Positions 1 to 7,816 of a stretch of DNA of 64,000 nt are shown in pieces. Made by a program: the position numbers and the translations under genes. The DNA lies in the NCBI GenBank assembly GCA_963765075.1, contig CAVXVA010000003.1, forward strand, positions 1 to 64,000, in the 5' to 3' direction. The notes under the pieces are model-generated. The model saw only the letters and a list, made by a program, of their open reading frames with translations. It was not told the origin of the DNA and ran no database searches. The DNA is from JAENVU01 sp963765075 (GTDB taxonomy: Bacteria; Actinomycetota; Acidimicrobiia; IMCC26256; JAENVU01). Position 1 is the stretch's first letter. Every line of letters begins with the position of its first letter.

Positions 1-443
1 GACGATGTATCGGCCGGCGAATCCGAAGCGAAGCCCTCGAGGTCGCCTTCCTTCACGTACCACTCCCACCGCTGACCGTCAGGCGCTTCCAGCCACGTCT
101 CGGTCTTCGCCGCGAAGCAACAGCCGGTCTCGGCCACGCCCGTGGTTTCGAGGCCTTCAGCGGTGATGCGGGCTTCGGCCGCGGCCACGAGATCCGCGGA
201 GCCGACCTCGACGCCGAGGTGATTGAGCGTGCCCGGCTCCCCCGATCCGCTGAACAACACCAGCTTCAGTGGAGGCTCGGCGATCGCGAAGTTGGCGTAG
301 CCGTCTTTCACCTTGACGGGCCGAGTGCCGAACATGCGCGAGTAGAACTCGATCGCGGCGTCGAGATCGTCGACGTTCAGCGCGAGTTGCAACCGACCGG
401 TGGCCGGGGCGTGGAGGTCGGGGGCGAGTTCGAGCGCAGTCAT
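1..443 (-). CDS. arsI: ArsI/CadI-type VOC dioxygenase, 3' end outside the window
   Basis: This is a vicinal-oxygen-chelate protein read from the ATG at 443, with its stop beyond base 1. It resembles the ArsI C-As lyase/CadI family, which cleaves the C-As bond of trivalent organoarsenicals. The opening RLQLALNVDDL supplies the Gln metal ligand (Q19). LNHLGVEV supplies His (H75) and RWEWYV supplies Glu (E127). The adjacent Cys pair C108-C109 is the substrate-binding thiol pair expected of ArsI. The gene diverges from arsR, which supports an arsenic role. The exact substrate is inferred; CadI-like proteins without lyase activity look similar. Confidence 0.8.
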   Translation of the reverse strand, partial: MTALELAPDLHAPATGRLQLALNVDDLDAAIEFYSRMFGTRPVKVKDGYANFAIAEPPLKLVLFSGSGEPGTLNHLGVEVGSADLVAAAEARITAEGLETTGVAETGCCFAAKTETWLEAPDGQRWEWYVKEGDLEGFASDSPADTS

Positions 444-528
444 CGGGATCTCCCGTTCGTCGGATGTTCACCCGTCGATCACTATCGAATCGACGTTGGT
501 CTATGTATACTCCTCGTATCGATCAGAG

Positions 529-549
529 TCAATATTGATGTTCGTCAAT
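529..549. promoter_or_regulatory. Candidate ArsR operator between arsI and arsR
   Basis: TCAATATTGA at 529-538 is a perfect 10-bp palindrome. It overlaps a second inverted repeat, ATTGA-N6-TCAAT (534-549). The ATCAA/TTGAT-like half-sites, AT-rich in a GC-rich background, fit ArsR/SmtB operators. The site lies 26-46 bp before the arsR start, so it could control both divergent units. Binding is inferred. Confidence 0.5.
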
Positions 550-574
550 GTGACGAGCGTCGCCAGGAGACCCG

Positions 575-925
575 ATGGACGTCCACGAGATCACCCCCTG
601 TTGTAGCCCGGTGCTGGCGGAACCGCTGACCGAGGCCGACGCGGAGGAGCTGGCGGCCGCATTCAAGGTCGTCGCCGACCCGGTGCGCCTCCGCCTCCTC
701 TCCCTCATCGCCCAGGCCGGTGAGATCTGCTCGTGCGACCTGGTCGCCCCGATCGGCAAGAGCCAGCCGACCATCAGCCACCACATGTCGGTGCTCGCCG
801 ACGCGGGCCTCGTGCACCGCGAGAAGCGCGGGAAGTGGGCGTGGTACTCGGTGGCGCCGGAGCGCCTGTCGGTGTTGCGCGACGCGCTCGGCGGCGTCCC
901 CACCCCGGCGGGTCGGCACGCGTGA
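575..925 (+). CDS. arsR: ArsR/SmtB family metalloregulator
   Basis: This 116-residue winged-helix repressor probably senses As(III)/Sb(III) and releases the ars promoter. The family motif EICSCDL provides C52 and C54 in the third helix. C9-C10 near the N-terminus could add a third thiol ligand. The recognition helix is SQPTISHHMSVL (about 63-74), followed by a wing rich in K/R/W. AGGAGA lies 5 nt before the ATG at 575. The stop overlaps the GTG of the aquaporin gene (GTGA, 922-925), so the genes are probably translationally coupled. The order arsR-aqp-arsC supports an arsenic rather than a Cd/Zn regulator. Confidence 0.88.
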   Translation: MDVHEITPCCSPVLAEPLTEADAEELAAAFKVVADPVRLRLLSLIAQAGEICSCDLVAPIGKSQPTISHHMSVLADAGLVHREKRGKWAWYSVAPERLSVLRDALGGVPTPAGRHA

Positions 926-1624
926 AGCCGCTTGCCCGCGCCGCCCTCGCCGAGTTCCTCGGCACGATGTTCCTCGTGGCGGTCGTCGTCGGCTCCGGGA
1001 TCATGGCGGTCCGCCTCTCCCCTCGACGACGTCGGCCTGCAGCTCTTGCAGAACTCCTTTGCCACCGCGGGCGGACTCGTTGCATTGATCCTGGCCTTCG
1101 GTTCGGTGTCCGGCGCGCACTTCAACCCGGTCGTGAGCTTGGTCGACTGGAAGCTCGGTGGTCTCGAACCTCGCGCGCTGTTCGCCTACATCCCCGCGCA
1201 GATCGCGGGCGCGTGCGCCGGCAGCGTCGTGGCCAACCTGATGTTCGACCTCGACGCGATCAACGTCTCCACGAAGGTGCGCGACGGTTCGGGCCTCTGG
1301 TTCGCCGAAGTGATCGCGACCGTCGGGTTGTTGCTCGTGATCTTCGGCTCCACCCGCGGCGGCAACTCCCGCTCCACGCCGTTCGCGGTCGGCGCGTACA
1401 TCGGCGGCGCGTACTTCTTCACCAGCTCCACCAGCTTCGCCAACCCGGCCGTCACCATCGGCCGCACGTTGAGCAACACGTTCGCCGGCATCGACCCGTC
1501 GAGCGTGTCCGCGTTCATCAGCGCGCAACTCGTCGGCGCCCTCATCGCCTTCGGGCTCATCCTGGCCCTGTTCCCCCACTTCGACGCGACGAAAGTCGTC
1601 GTCCCCCACGAGGAGTCCGCATGA
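922..1624 (+). CDS. Aquaporin/MIP channel of the ars cluster (AqpS-like), frameshifted
   Basis: The reading starts at GTG 922 (VKPLARAALAEFLGT) and must change frame near 1018-1024, where SPRRRRP replaces the expected SPDDVGLQLLQNS. It then runs in the +2 frame to the stop at 1622-1624. The two channel half-helices are HFNPVVSL (an NPV variant) and FANPAVTI (NPA). The protein is about 233 residues, normal for MIP channels. AqpS-type channels beside arsR and arsC let cytosolic arsenite leave down its gradient, in place of an Acr3/ArsB pump. The stop overlaps the arsC ATG. A one-base assembly error is as likely as a true mutation. Confidence 0.8.
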
Positions 1625-2020
1625 CCGACCGACCGACCGTCCTGTTCGTCTGCGTCCACAACGCCGGCCGCTCGCAGATGGCCGCGGCGCTGCTCACGAA
1701 GTACGCCGCGGGCCGCGTCGAGGTGCTCTCCGCGGGCAGCGCACCCGCCGACACCATCAACCCCGCAGTGATGGAAGCAATGCGGGAACTCGACATCGAC
1801 CTCGCCACCGAACGCCCCAAGCTCCTCACCACTGCGGCGGTGGAGGCATCCGACGTCGTGATCACGATGGGTTGCGGTGACGCCTGCCCGATCTATCCCG
1901 GGCAAGCGGTACCTGGATTGGGAACTCGACGATCCGGCCGGCCAGGGCGTCGACGCCGTCCGGCCGATCCGCGACGACATCGATCGCCGGGTGCAAGGCC
2001 TGCTGAGCGAACTCGTCTGA
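1621..2020 (+). CDS. arsC: Arsenate reductase, LMW-PTPase fold, frameshifted near the 3' end
   Basis: This protein reduces As(V) to As(III). The phosphatase-like loop C11-VHNAG-R17-S is present, followed by a second Cys pair (C85, C89) in GCGDACP for disulfide relay. The frame breaks at about 1898-1902 in the run cccgggc. Removing one base restores KRYLDWELDDPAGQG and continues to the TGA at 2018-2020. The intact product would be about 132 residues, usual for actinobacterial thioredoxin- or mycothiol-coupled ArsC. The reductant is not shown by the sequence. The gene overlaps the aquaporin stop by 4 bp. Confidence 0.85.
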
Positions 2021-2099
2021 TCAACGGGGTTCCGCCATACGCGCGGTGATCGACAGACCCTCAATCTGGCGGTACCCTGACGGGCAGCTTGGGGGGACG

Positions 2100-3332
2100 A
2101 TGAACCGACGCACGATGGTGTTGATCATGGGCGTTGCGCTCGTGAGCGCAGGGTGCTGGCTCCAACCCGGCAACGATCCGGAGCGCAGCGGCTTCGCACC
2201 CCTCGAGTCGAACATCACGACCGCCAACGTCGATCAGCTGCACTTCGACTGGAGCAAGCAGTTCGCCGCGCCGGCGGCCGCGCCGGCCGTCGCGGTCGAC
2301 GCGCTGTACGTCAATGCCGGGTCGAGCCCGAATGCCGGAACGCTGTACCGCCTGGCGCCGACCGACGGGGCAACCCAGTGGAGCAAGGAACTCTTCGCCG
2401 CCGGGACCCCCTTTTACACTCCGCAACAACCGACGGTGACCGGCTCGGTCGTCTACGTCGCGGAGACGGGCTTCAGCATCCTGCCGAGTTCGATCATGCG
2501 GTTCGACACGGTGGCGGGAACCCCTCTGCCCCTGATCGGAGCCGGAGGACACGACCTGACCCAACGCGACAATCTGCTCGTGAGCACGCTCAGGACGGGT
2601 AACTCGAGCATGATCGCCATCTCCCAGCTGTACGTCACCGACACCCAAGGCTCCGGCTCCTGGAACACGATCATCAACTTCGGCTCGTTCGCCAGTGTGG
2701 CCAGTCCGACCAGCGCGGCCGTCGCCAACAGTCGATTCTTCTTCGGGAACGGCGCCGAAGTCGCTGCCTACCCGTTGACGAAGCCCGCGTCGTGCCCGGT
2801 CGTCAGCACGGTCGAGATCTGCCCGGCCGACTGGAAGCACACGACCCCCACCAAGGTCGACTTCCATCCCGTCCTGACCACCGATCAGCAGACCGTGATC
2901 GCACCGACCCAGGACTCGATCGTCGCCCTCTCCACGACCGACGGCGCCCTGCGGTGGACCGGGACCTTGACCTCGAAGCCGAGCGCCGCGCCGGCCATCG
3001 CCAATGGCATCGTGTACGTCCCGACGTCGTCCGGGACACTCGCCGCCTTCAACGCCAACGGGTGTGGCTCCCCGACCTGTTCGCCACTGTGGACCGGCGA
3101 CGCGGGGAGTTTGATCACCCAGCCGCCTTCGGTCACGAGCGGCGGACTCGTCTACACCGGCTCGGACGACGGCACCGTGCACGCGTTCCCGGCCGCCGGA
3201 TGCGGCGCGGCCACGTGCACCTCGCTCTGGTCGGTGGCGACGGGCAGCAAGATCACTGGAGGCCCCGTGAACGCGCTCGGCCGAGTGTTCGTCGCGACCG
3301 CCGACGGTCGCATCATCTCGTACACGCTCTGA
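2100..3332 (+). CDS. Lipoprotein with PQQ-type beta-propeller repeats
   Basis: The protein has 410 residues. The N-terminus MNRRTMVLIMGVALVSAGC ends in a lipobox (VSAGC), so it is probably attached to the outer face of the membrane. The body repeats the pattern ALYVNAGS..LYRL..G..W (for example VALSTTDGALRWTG and LVYTGSDDGTVHAF), typical of PQQ_2 blades. No PQQ-binding catalytic residues can be assigned, so a scaffold or binding role is as likely as an enzyme. I chose the ATG at 2100 because GGGGGGA precedes it and it gives a complete signal peptide. TACCCT at 2073-2078 could be the -10 box. Confidence 0.75.
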   Translation: MNRRTMVLIMGVALVSAGCWLQPGNDPERSGFAPLESNITTANVDQLHFDWSKQFAAPAAAPAVAVDALYVNAGSSPNAGTLYRLAPTDGATQWSKELFAAGTPFYTPQQPTVTGSVVYVAETGFSILPSSIMRFDTVAGTPLPLIGAGGHDLTQRDNLLVSTLRTGNSSMIAISQLYVTDTQGSGSWNTIINFGSFASVASPTSAAVANSRFFFGNGAEVAAYPLTKPASCPVVSTVEICPADWKHTTPTKVDFHPVLTTDQQTVIAPTQDSIVALSTTDGALRWTGTLTSKPSAAPAIANGIVYVPTSSGTLAAFNANGCGSPTCSPLWTGDAGSLITQPPSVTSGGLVYTGSDDGTVHAFPAAGCGAATCTSLWSVATGSKITGGPVNALGRVFVATADGRIISYTL

Positions 3333-3345
3333 CCGCTCCGCCGGA

Positions 3346-3537
3346 TCAGGCGCCGAGTCGAGGCCGGTGACGCAACGCCGGCACCAAGCCGGCCTTGGCC
3401 AACATCCGTACGGCCCGCTCCTCGGCGACGTCGATCACGATGGCATCACCCGGCTCCCGCCGGACCAGGAACGACACCACACAATCTCCACAGGCGTCGC
3501 TCGCCCGCATCACGCACGTTTCGCAGTCGATGTTCAC
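3346..3537 (-). CDS. Small Cys-rich protein of unknown function
   Basis: This 63-residue protein begins with CETCVMRASDACGDC, giving two CxxC-like pairs that could hold zinc or an Fe-S cluster. The rest is a short hydrophobic/acidic segment (AIVIDVAEERAVRML) and a basic tail. Its codon use matches its neighbours and it fills the gap between two real genes on opposite strands. I do not recognise a named family with certainty. Confidence 0.6.
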   Translation of the reverse strand: MNIDCETCVMRASDACGDCVVSFLVRREPGDAIVIDVAEERAVRMLAKAGLVPALRHRPRLGA

Positions 3538-3631
3538 CCACCCACCATGTCATGGGGGTGTGACCATCACTGTTGCTCCTCCGGCTCGGGAGTGGCGAAT
3601 GGATCGCCCGGCTCTGCGGCTCGGGTTGGGG

Positions 3632-4990
3632 TCAGGCGTGGGCGGCGCGGGCGGTGACTTCTTGGCGTTCGGCGGCGACGAGGTCGATGACCCGGCCGCC
3701 TTCGAGGGCCTGCACCGCATCCCGGCCGCTGCCGATCGCCTGGTCCATGTTGAAGTACTCCCATTCGCCGAAGCGACCGACCGTGTGGATCTCCTGCGCG
3801 GTCAACCAGTCGACGATCGTGCGCACAGACTCTTCGTGATCGAGCGTGTAGATCACGTACGCAGGATTGATCGGCGCGACCTGTCCGAACACGATCTCGT
3901 CGCCGTCATGGAGGACGCCGGCCACCTGCAGACCGCTGATCGTCTCCGCCACGAGATCACGACCACTCACGTCGCGGTGTGACGAATGCGAGATCTCCGC
4001 CATGATCGACGAGCAGCCCGGAGGCGCCAGCGTCGGCGAGAAGTTCATCGGATAGCTGATGCGGTGAAAGAGGAACTGGTTCTCGTGGAAGTACACCCAG
4101 TGCTGATCCGAAATTTCCGGGCGCTTCACCCCGAGCATCACGGTGTACACCGTGTTCCAACGCAGCGACGCCGCCGCGGCACGCACCCGCTCCGGGGCAT
4201 TCGACGTGAGCCGCACGAGCACCGGAAGCGGGAGCGACGAGATCAGATCCTCGTACCCGACAACCGTACCGGTGCCGGTGGTGACCGTACGAGCGGAAGG
4301 GTCGATCGCGACGACTTCGGTGTCGAGGTGGACCCGCTCCGGGTCGAGGCCGGCCATCAGCCCCTTGGGGAGGGCCTCGATGCCACCCTCGAGCGGATAC
4401 CAGAACGACGAGTTGGGACCCCAGCGAATCGCGGGTGGTTCGAGCGCTCCCCGAATCGTGGATTCGAGGTCGGGGACGGCGACCCGGTCGGCGATCCACC
4501 GGTAGTCCATTTCCTCGGGAGGCGTGGCCCACACGCGCTCGTTGTACGGAAGGAAGAAGTGGTTCGCGATGCCTTCGCCGAAGGTCGCGATCGCCCATTC
4601 CTTGAAGTTCGCGGGCGGCGTGGTCGGCGGGTTCTGATGCGCCTTGATCACGCCCATGAGGCAGTCGGTCGCGACCTCCGTGGGCAGGCCGTAGAGGCTC
4701 CCCTGGAATGGATACCCGGTGTACCCACCGTGGCTGTACACCCAGGAACTCCGGGTGTGGTCGTGGTATTGACCTTTCAGCAGGTCTTCACAGATGAGGC
4801 GAGCCAGCTCCGGTTGCTTGGTGAACAGGATGTGGATCGACAAGTCGAAGCCGAAGCCGTTGTACCAGTTGGTGCGACACAGACCACCGACCCGCGACTC
4901 CCGCTCGAGAATCTGGTACTCACGTTCGGAGTGGTACGCGGCGCTGAGGCCTGCGAGCCCGCCTCCGAGAATGAGGGTGTCGGTCTTCAC
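3632..4990 (-). CDS. FAD-dependent oxidoreductase, UDP-galactopyranose mutase/amine-oxidase-like
   Basis: The protein has 452 residues. It opens with a Rossmann FAD motif (LILGGGLAGLSAAYH) followed by the acidic ribose-binding residue in LERESRVGGLCRT. The GGLCRT and GFGFDLSIHI stretches resemble UDP-galactopyranose mutase and protoporphyrinogen-oxidase-like proteins of polysaccharide clusters. It starts 4 bp inside the end of the upstream sugar-transferase gene (4987-4990), so the two are coupled. The neighbours suggest sugar-nucleotide or lipid-linked glycan chemistry. The substrate cannot be read from the sequence. Confidence 0.75.
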   Translation of the reverse strand: MKTDTLILGGGLAGLSAAYHSEREYQILERESRVGGLCRTNWYNGFGFDLSIHILFTKQPELARLICEDLLKGQYHDHTRSSWVYSHGGYTGYPFQGSLYGLPTEVATDCLMGVIKAHQNPPTTPPANFKEWAIATFGEGIANHFFLPYNERVWATPPEEMDYRWIADRVAVPDLESTIRGALEPPAIRWGPNSSFWYPLEGGIEALPKGLMAGLDPERVHLDTEVVAIDPSARTVTTGTGTVVGYEDLISSLPLPVLVRLTSNAPERVRAAAASLRWNTVYTVMLGVKRPEISDQHWVYFHENQFLFHRISYPMNFSPTLAPPGCSSIMAEISHSSHRDVSGRDLVAETISGLQVAGVLHDGDEIVFGQVAPINPAYVIYTLDHEESVRTIVDWLTAQEIHTVGRFGEWEYFNMDQAIGSGRDAVQALEGGRVIDLVAAERQEVTARAAHA

Positions 4991-5691
4991 ACTGCGCCTG
5001 AACCGCGCACGATCGCCGGCACGGTCCGGAGGATGATCCCGAGATTCCCCGCCACACTCCGGGTCGCGATGTATTCAAGGTCTTCCTTGGCCATCGAGAG
5101 TGCGTTGGTGTTGTCGTCACGCTTGCTGATCTGCCAGAGACCGGTGATACCCGGGCGCACCACGCACCGGGCCGCGCGGAGTTCCGGGTAGGGCTTCAAC
5201 ATGAACGGGATCAGCGGCCGCGGACCCACCAGGCTCATGTCGCCTTGGAGCACGTTCCAGAGCTGGGGAAGCTCGTCGAGGCTGGTCCGCCGGAGGAATT
5301 TGCCGATGGCCGTCACCCGCGGGTCGTTCTCGGATTTGGTGAGGACGCCTTGCTCTTCGAGCGCCTCGACCCGGGCGAGGTCGATGACCTGGGCATGGTC
5401 GACGACCATCGTGCGGAGCTTCACACACTTGAAGTAGTGCTCGTCCTTGCCGTAGCGGTCCTGCCAGAAGAAGGCCGGCCCCTTCGACGTCATCCGGACG
5501 GCCAGGGCCGTCAATGCCAGCACCGGCGAGAACAGCACCAGCAACAGGGCCGAACCCACGATGTCGATGAGCCGGTTCACCGCATCGGTCACGGGTCGGG
5601 GCGGAACCCGCACATAGGTGGGAGCCGCGATGGCGACTTCGGGCGCGATCGTCGGCACGATCACTTCGTCACGTTGCGCGCTCGTGGACAC
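4987..5691 (-). CDS. Undecaprenyl-phosphate sugar-1-phosphate transferase (bacterial sugar transferase family)
   Basis: This 234-residue monotopic phosphoglycosyl transferase would put the first sugar-1-phosphate on the lipid carrier of a surface glycan. It has one hydrophobic segment (LIDIVGSALLLVLFSPVLAL, about 42-61). The catalytic block follows: KGPAFFWQDRYGK, KLRTM, the DELPQLWNVLQGDMSLVGPRP signature and RPGITGLWQ. The start is GTG at 5691. It is the short form without the four-helix N-terminal domain of WbaP/WcaJ. It is coupled to the FAD protein downstream. Confidence 0.88.
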   Translation of the reverse strand: MSTSAQRDEVIVPTIAPEVAIAAPTYVRVPPRPVTDAVNRLIDIVGSALLLVLFSPVLALTALAVRMTSKGPAFFWQDRYGKDEHYFKCVKLRTMVVDHAQVIDLARVEALEEQGVLTKSENDPRVTAIGKFLRRTSLDELPQLWNVLQGDMSLVGPRPLIPFMLKPYPELRAARCVVRPGITGLWQISKRDDNTNALSMAKEDLEYIATRSVAGNLGIILRTVPAIVRGSGAV

Positions 5692-5810
5692 AGGTGCTCA
5701 GTCTCCCCAACGGCCCGACGCGCGGGCCCAACTGCGAACAAGCACGGTAGATGTTGACCACGCTGAGCGTCAATGGGACAAATGACCCGGATGTAACTCT
5801 TGGGCGAACC

Positions 5811-6944
5811 TTAATCTTGAGCGCCCTGGGCTTTCGCCAGGAGTTCATCCCACGCCGCGAGGACCATCTCGAAGGTGATGACACTCATGCAGTCTCGATA
5901 CCGCTCATCCCGCTCGAAGCCAAGATTGAGATAGCCCTCCGGGATCATCGGTGATGCCACGCACGCCACGTGCGCGCCTCGCGGCCCCCACCGCCGAGCG
6001 CTCGTCGGCCCGTTGAGGGCCAAGGTCGGCGTGCCCAGGGCCGCGCCGACGTGCATCACGCCCGTATTCACGCTGATCAGCCCGGTCGCACCGCTCAGGA
6101 TCGCCAAACTCTCGGGCCAGCTGCCACCGGCCGCCTGGTGGACTCGGATGCCCGCCTCCCGCCATTTCCCGACGAGTTGCTCGGAAACCTCGACGTCGCC
6201 CGGCCCGCCGGTCAACACAACGTCCAACCCCCGCTCGTTCAACGACCGGGCGAGCGCCATCCAACTCGGGAGCGGCCACGACCGTTCCTCGAAGTTCGCG
6301 CCACCCGGCCAGAGGTGCATCGCCACATAGGGCGCGGCGAATGGCGTGGCCAACCCGGTCGGCGGATCGATCGACGGCTCCGAGGTCGACCGAACACCGA
6401 GCGTGGCCACCAGATTTCGATCGTTCTCGATCTCGTGGTCGGTTCGATGGTCCACCACGATGTCGTGCGCGAAATGCCGGTGTTGACCCTTCGTGCGTAG
6501 ACCAATGGTGACCTTCGCTCCGGAGAACGCCGCGAGTACCGCATCGAAGCGTCGCCAAGCGCTGAGGTCGAGGATGATGTCGCATCGCTCGGCACGAACA
6601 GCACGCACAGCCGTAGGAATCTGACGCACCGGCAGCTCGACGATCGCGTCGGGTGCCGTGAGCCGACGGGCGAAGCTCGCGTTGTTCGCCGTGACGAACA
6701 GCACGATCCGGGCATCCGGGAACGCGGCGCGGAGGTCACGAAAGATGCCCGTGGCCACCACGGTGTCACCGATGCCGGCCGTCAGGAACAGCCCGAGTGT
6801 GTGCCACTCGGTCGGGATCGTGCGCCGGCCCCGCAGCCTTCGGACCACGCCCAGCACGCCGACGATCGGGATGCCCACATAGCGGTCGAGGAACTTGAGG
6901 CGTGGGTTGCCACGGTCGGATTGGAGCTGTTGGGGACGGGCCAC
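5811..6944 (-). CDS. Glycosyltransferase family 9 (heptosyltransferase-like)
   Basis: The protein has about 377 residues with two Rossmann domains. Visible family features are GLFLTAGIGDTVVATGIFRDL near the N-terminus, AMHLWPGGANFEERSWP in mid-protein, and LISVNTGVMHVGAALGTPTLAL for donor binding. The family usually acts on LPS; in a monoderm actinobacterium it would more likely work on a surface polysaccharide. I prefer GTG 6944 because the conserved LKFLDRYVG segment follows and it leaves a gap for the divergent promoter. An in-frame ATG at 7016 would overlap the divergent gene's ATG. Confidence 0.8.
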   Translation of the reverse strand: MARPQQLQSDRGNPRLKFLDRYVGIPIVGVLGVVRRLRGRRTIPTEWHTLGLFLTAGIGDTVVATGIFRDLRAAFPDARIVLFVTANNASFARRLTAPDAIVELPVRQIPTAVRAVRAERCDIILDLSAWRRFDAVLAAFSGAKVTIGLRTKGQHRHFAHDIVVDHRTDHEIENDRNLVATLGVRSTSEPSIDPPTGLATPFAAPYVAMHLWPGGANFEERSWPLPSWMALARSLNERGLDVVLTGGPGDVEVSEQLVGKWREAGIRVHQAAGGSWPESLAILSGATGLISVNTGVMHVGAALGTPTLALNGPTSARRWGPRGAHVACVASPMIPEGYLNLGFERDERYRDCMSVITFEMVLAAWDELLAKAQGAQD

Positions 6945-7014
6945 GGGGGCGGAGTCTTGCAGCCTCGCCACGGATCGGCGTTGACCCTCGATCGACCAAT
7001 AGGCTGGCGAGTCC

Positions 7015-7434
7015 ATGACGGTCCACCACGAAGTCTTCACGCTCGACACCGTCGCCGACGGCGAGGTCATCGACATCACCGATCTGACCCAGAAGTCATT
7101 GGCCAACAGCGGCGTCGCCGAAGGTCTGGCCACCGTCTTCATTGCGCACAGCACGTGTGGTGTCACCGTCATCGAAGCCGAACCCGGCTGTAACGCCGAC
7201 CTCAACACCGTGATGGCGCGCATCGCGCCCGAATCGGACCGTTGGGAGCACAACGAGCGCAATGCCGACACCAACGGCCACAGCCACGCTCGGGCCGGGC
7301 TCATCGGCCCGTCGGTGACCATTCCGGTCACCGCGTCCGAACTCATGCTCGGCGTGTGGCAGCGGATCGTGTGCGTCGACTTCGACGATCGGCCTCGCAG
7401 CCGCCGCCTCGTCGTCACCGTCCTCGGCGACTAA
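7015..7434 (+). CDS. YjbQ family protein (secondary thiamine-phosphate synthase-like, UPF0047)
   Basis: This 139-residue single-domain protein has the family hallmarks VFIAHSTCGVTVIE, the acidic ERNADTNGHSHA segment and GPSVTIPV. Escherichia coli YjbQ has weak thiamine-phosphate synthase activity, but the true role of the family is unsettled. TAGGCT lies 9 nt before the ATG and could be the -10 box of a nearly leaderless transcript. The gene end overlaps the convergent zinc-binding gene by 4 bp. Confidence 0.85.
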   Translation: MTVHHEVFTLDTVADGEVIDITDLTQKSLANSGVAEGLATVFIAHSTCGVTVIEAEPGCNADLNTVMARIAPESDRWEHNERNADTNGHSHARAGLIGPSVTIPVTASELMLGVWQRIVCVDFDDRPRSRRLVVTVLGD

Positions 7435-7679
7435 ACCTCAGGGCTCGCTGCTCCGAGGGTCTCGATACGGTCGCCGGTAGCACCACACCAGCGACAACTC
7501 ACCGCTTCGGTGGCTTCGGCGAGCACCTCGACCGATTCGATCTCGACCTCGCCGCCGACGGTGAAGTGACGGAACTCCTTGGTCCGACGGGTCACCGTCA
7601 CGTCGAACCGGGTGAGATTGCCGCATCCGTCGCAGCGATACCGCACGGCCGTCGCACCCCCGCCTGATTCCCGGTTCAT
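7431..7679 (-). CDS. Small zinc-ribbon-like protein
   Basis: The protein has 82 residues from the ATG at 7679. Two CxxC pairs (CDGCG near residue 15 and CRWCG near residue 66) flank a beta-rich core containing a TRRTKEF segment. This is the arrangement of a zinc ribbon, so nucleic-acid binding is possible. An upstream in-frame start at 7718 exists but adds unconvincing sequence. No family name can be assigned. Confidence 0.55.
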   Translation of the reverse strand: MNRESGGGATAVRYRCDGCGNLTRFDVTVTRRTKEFRHFTVGGEVEIESVEVLAEATEAVSCRWCGATGDRIETLGAASPEV

Positions 7680-7803
7680 CGATCGCCTCGCATCGACGCT
7701 GATCCTACCGACGAACATCCGAGCATTTCGGGCCGAACCGCGGCCGACCGGCTCGCCCGGTTGATGCCTCCGCCCATCCGCGCGGAACGAACATCTGTTC
7801 GCC

Positions 7804-7809
7804 TAGGCT
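7804..7809 (+). promoter_or_regulatory. -10 box of a probable leaderless promoter
   Basis: TAGGCT is followed by exactly 7 nt and then the GTG at 7817. There is no Shine-Dalgarno sequence, so transcription probably begins at the start codon. Confidence 0.45.
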
Positions 7810-7816
7810 CGGGCGC

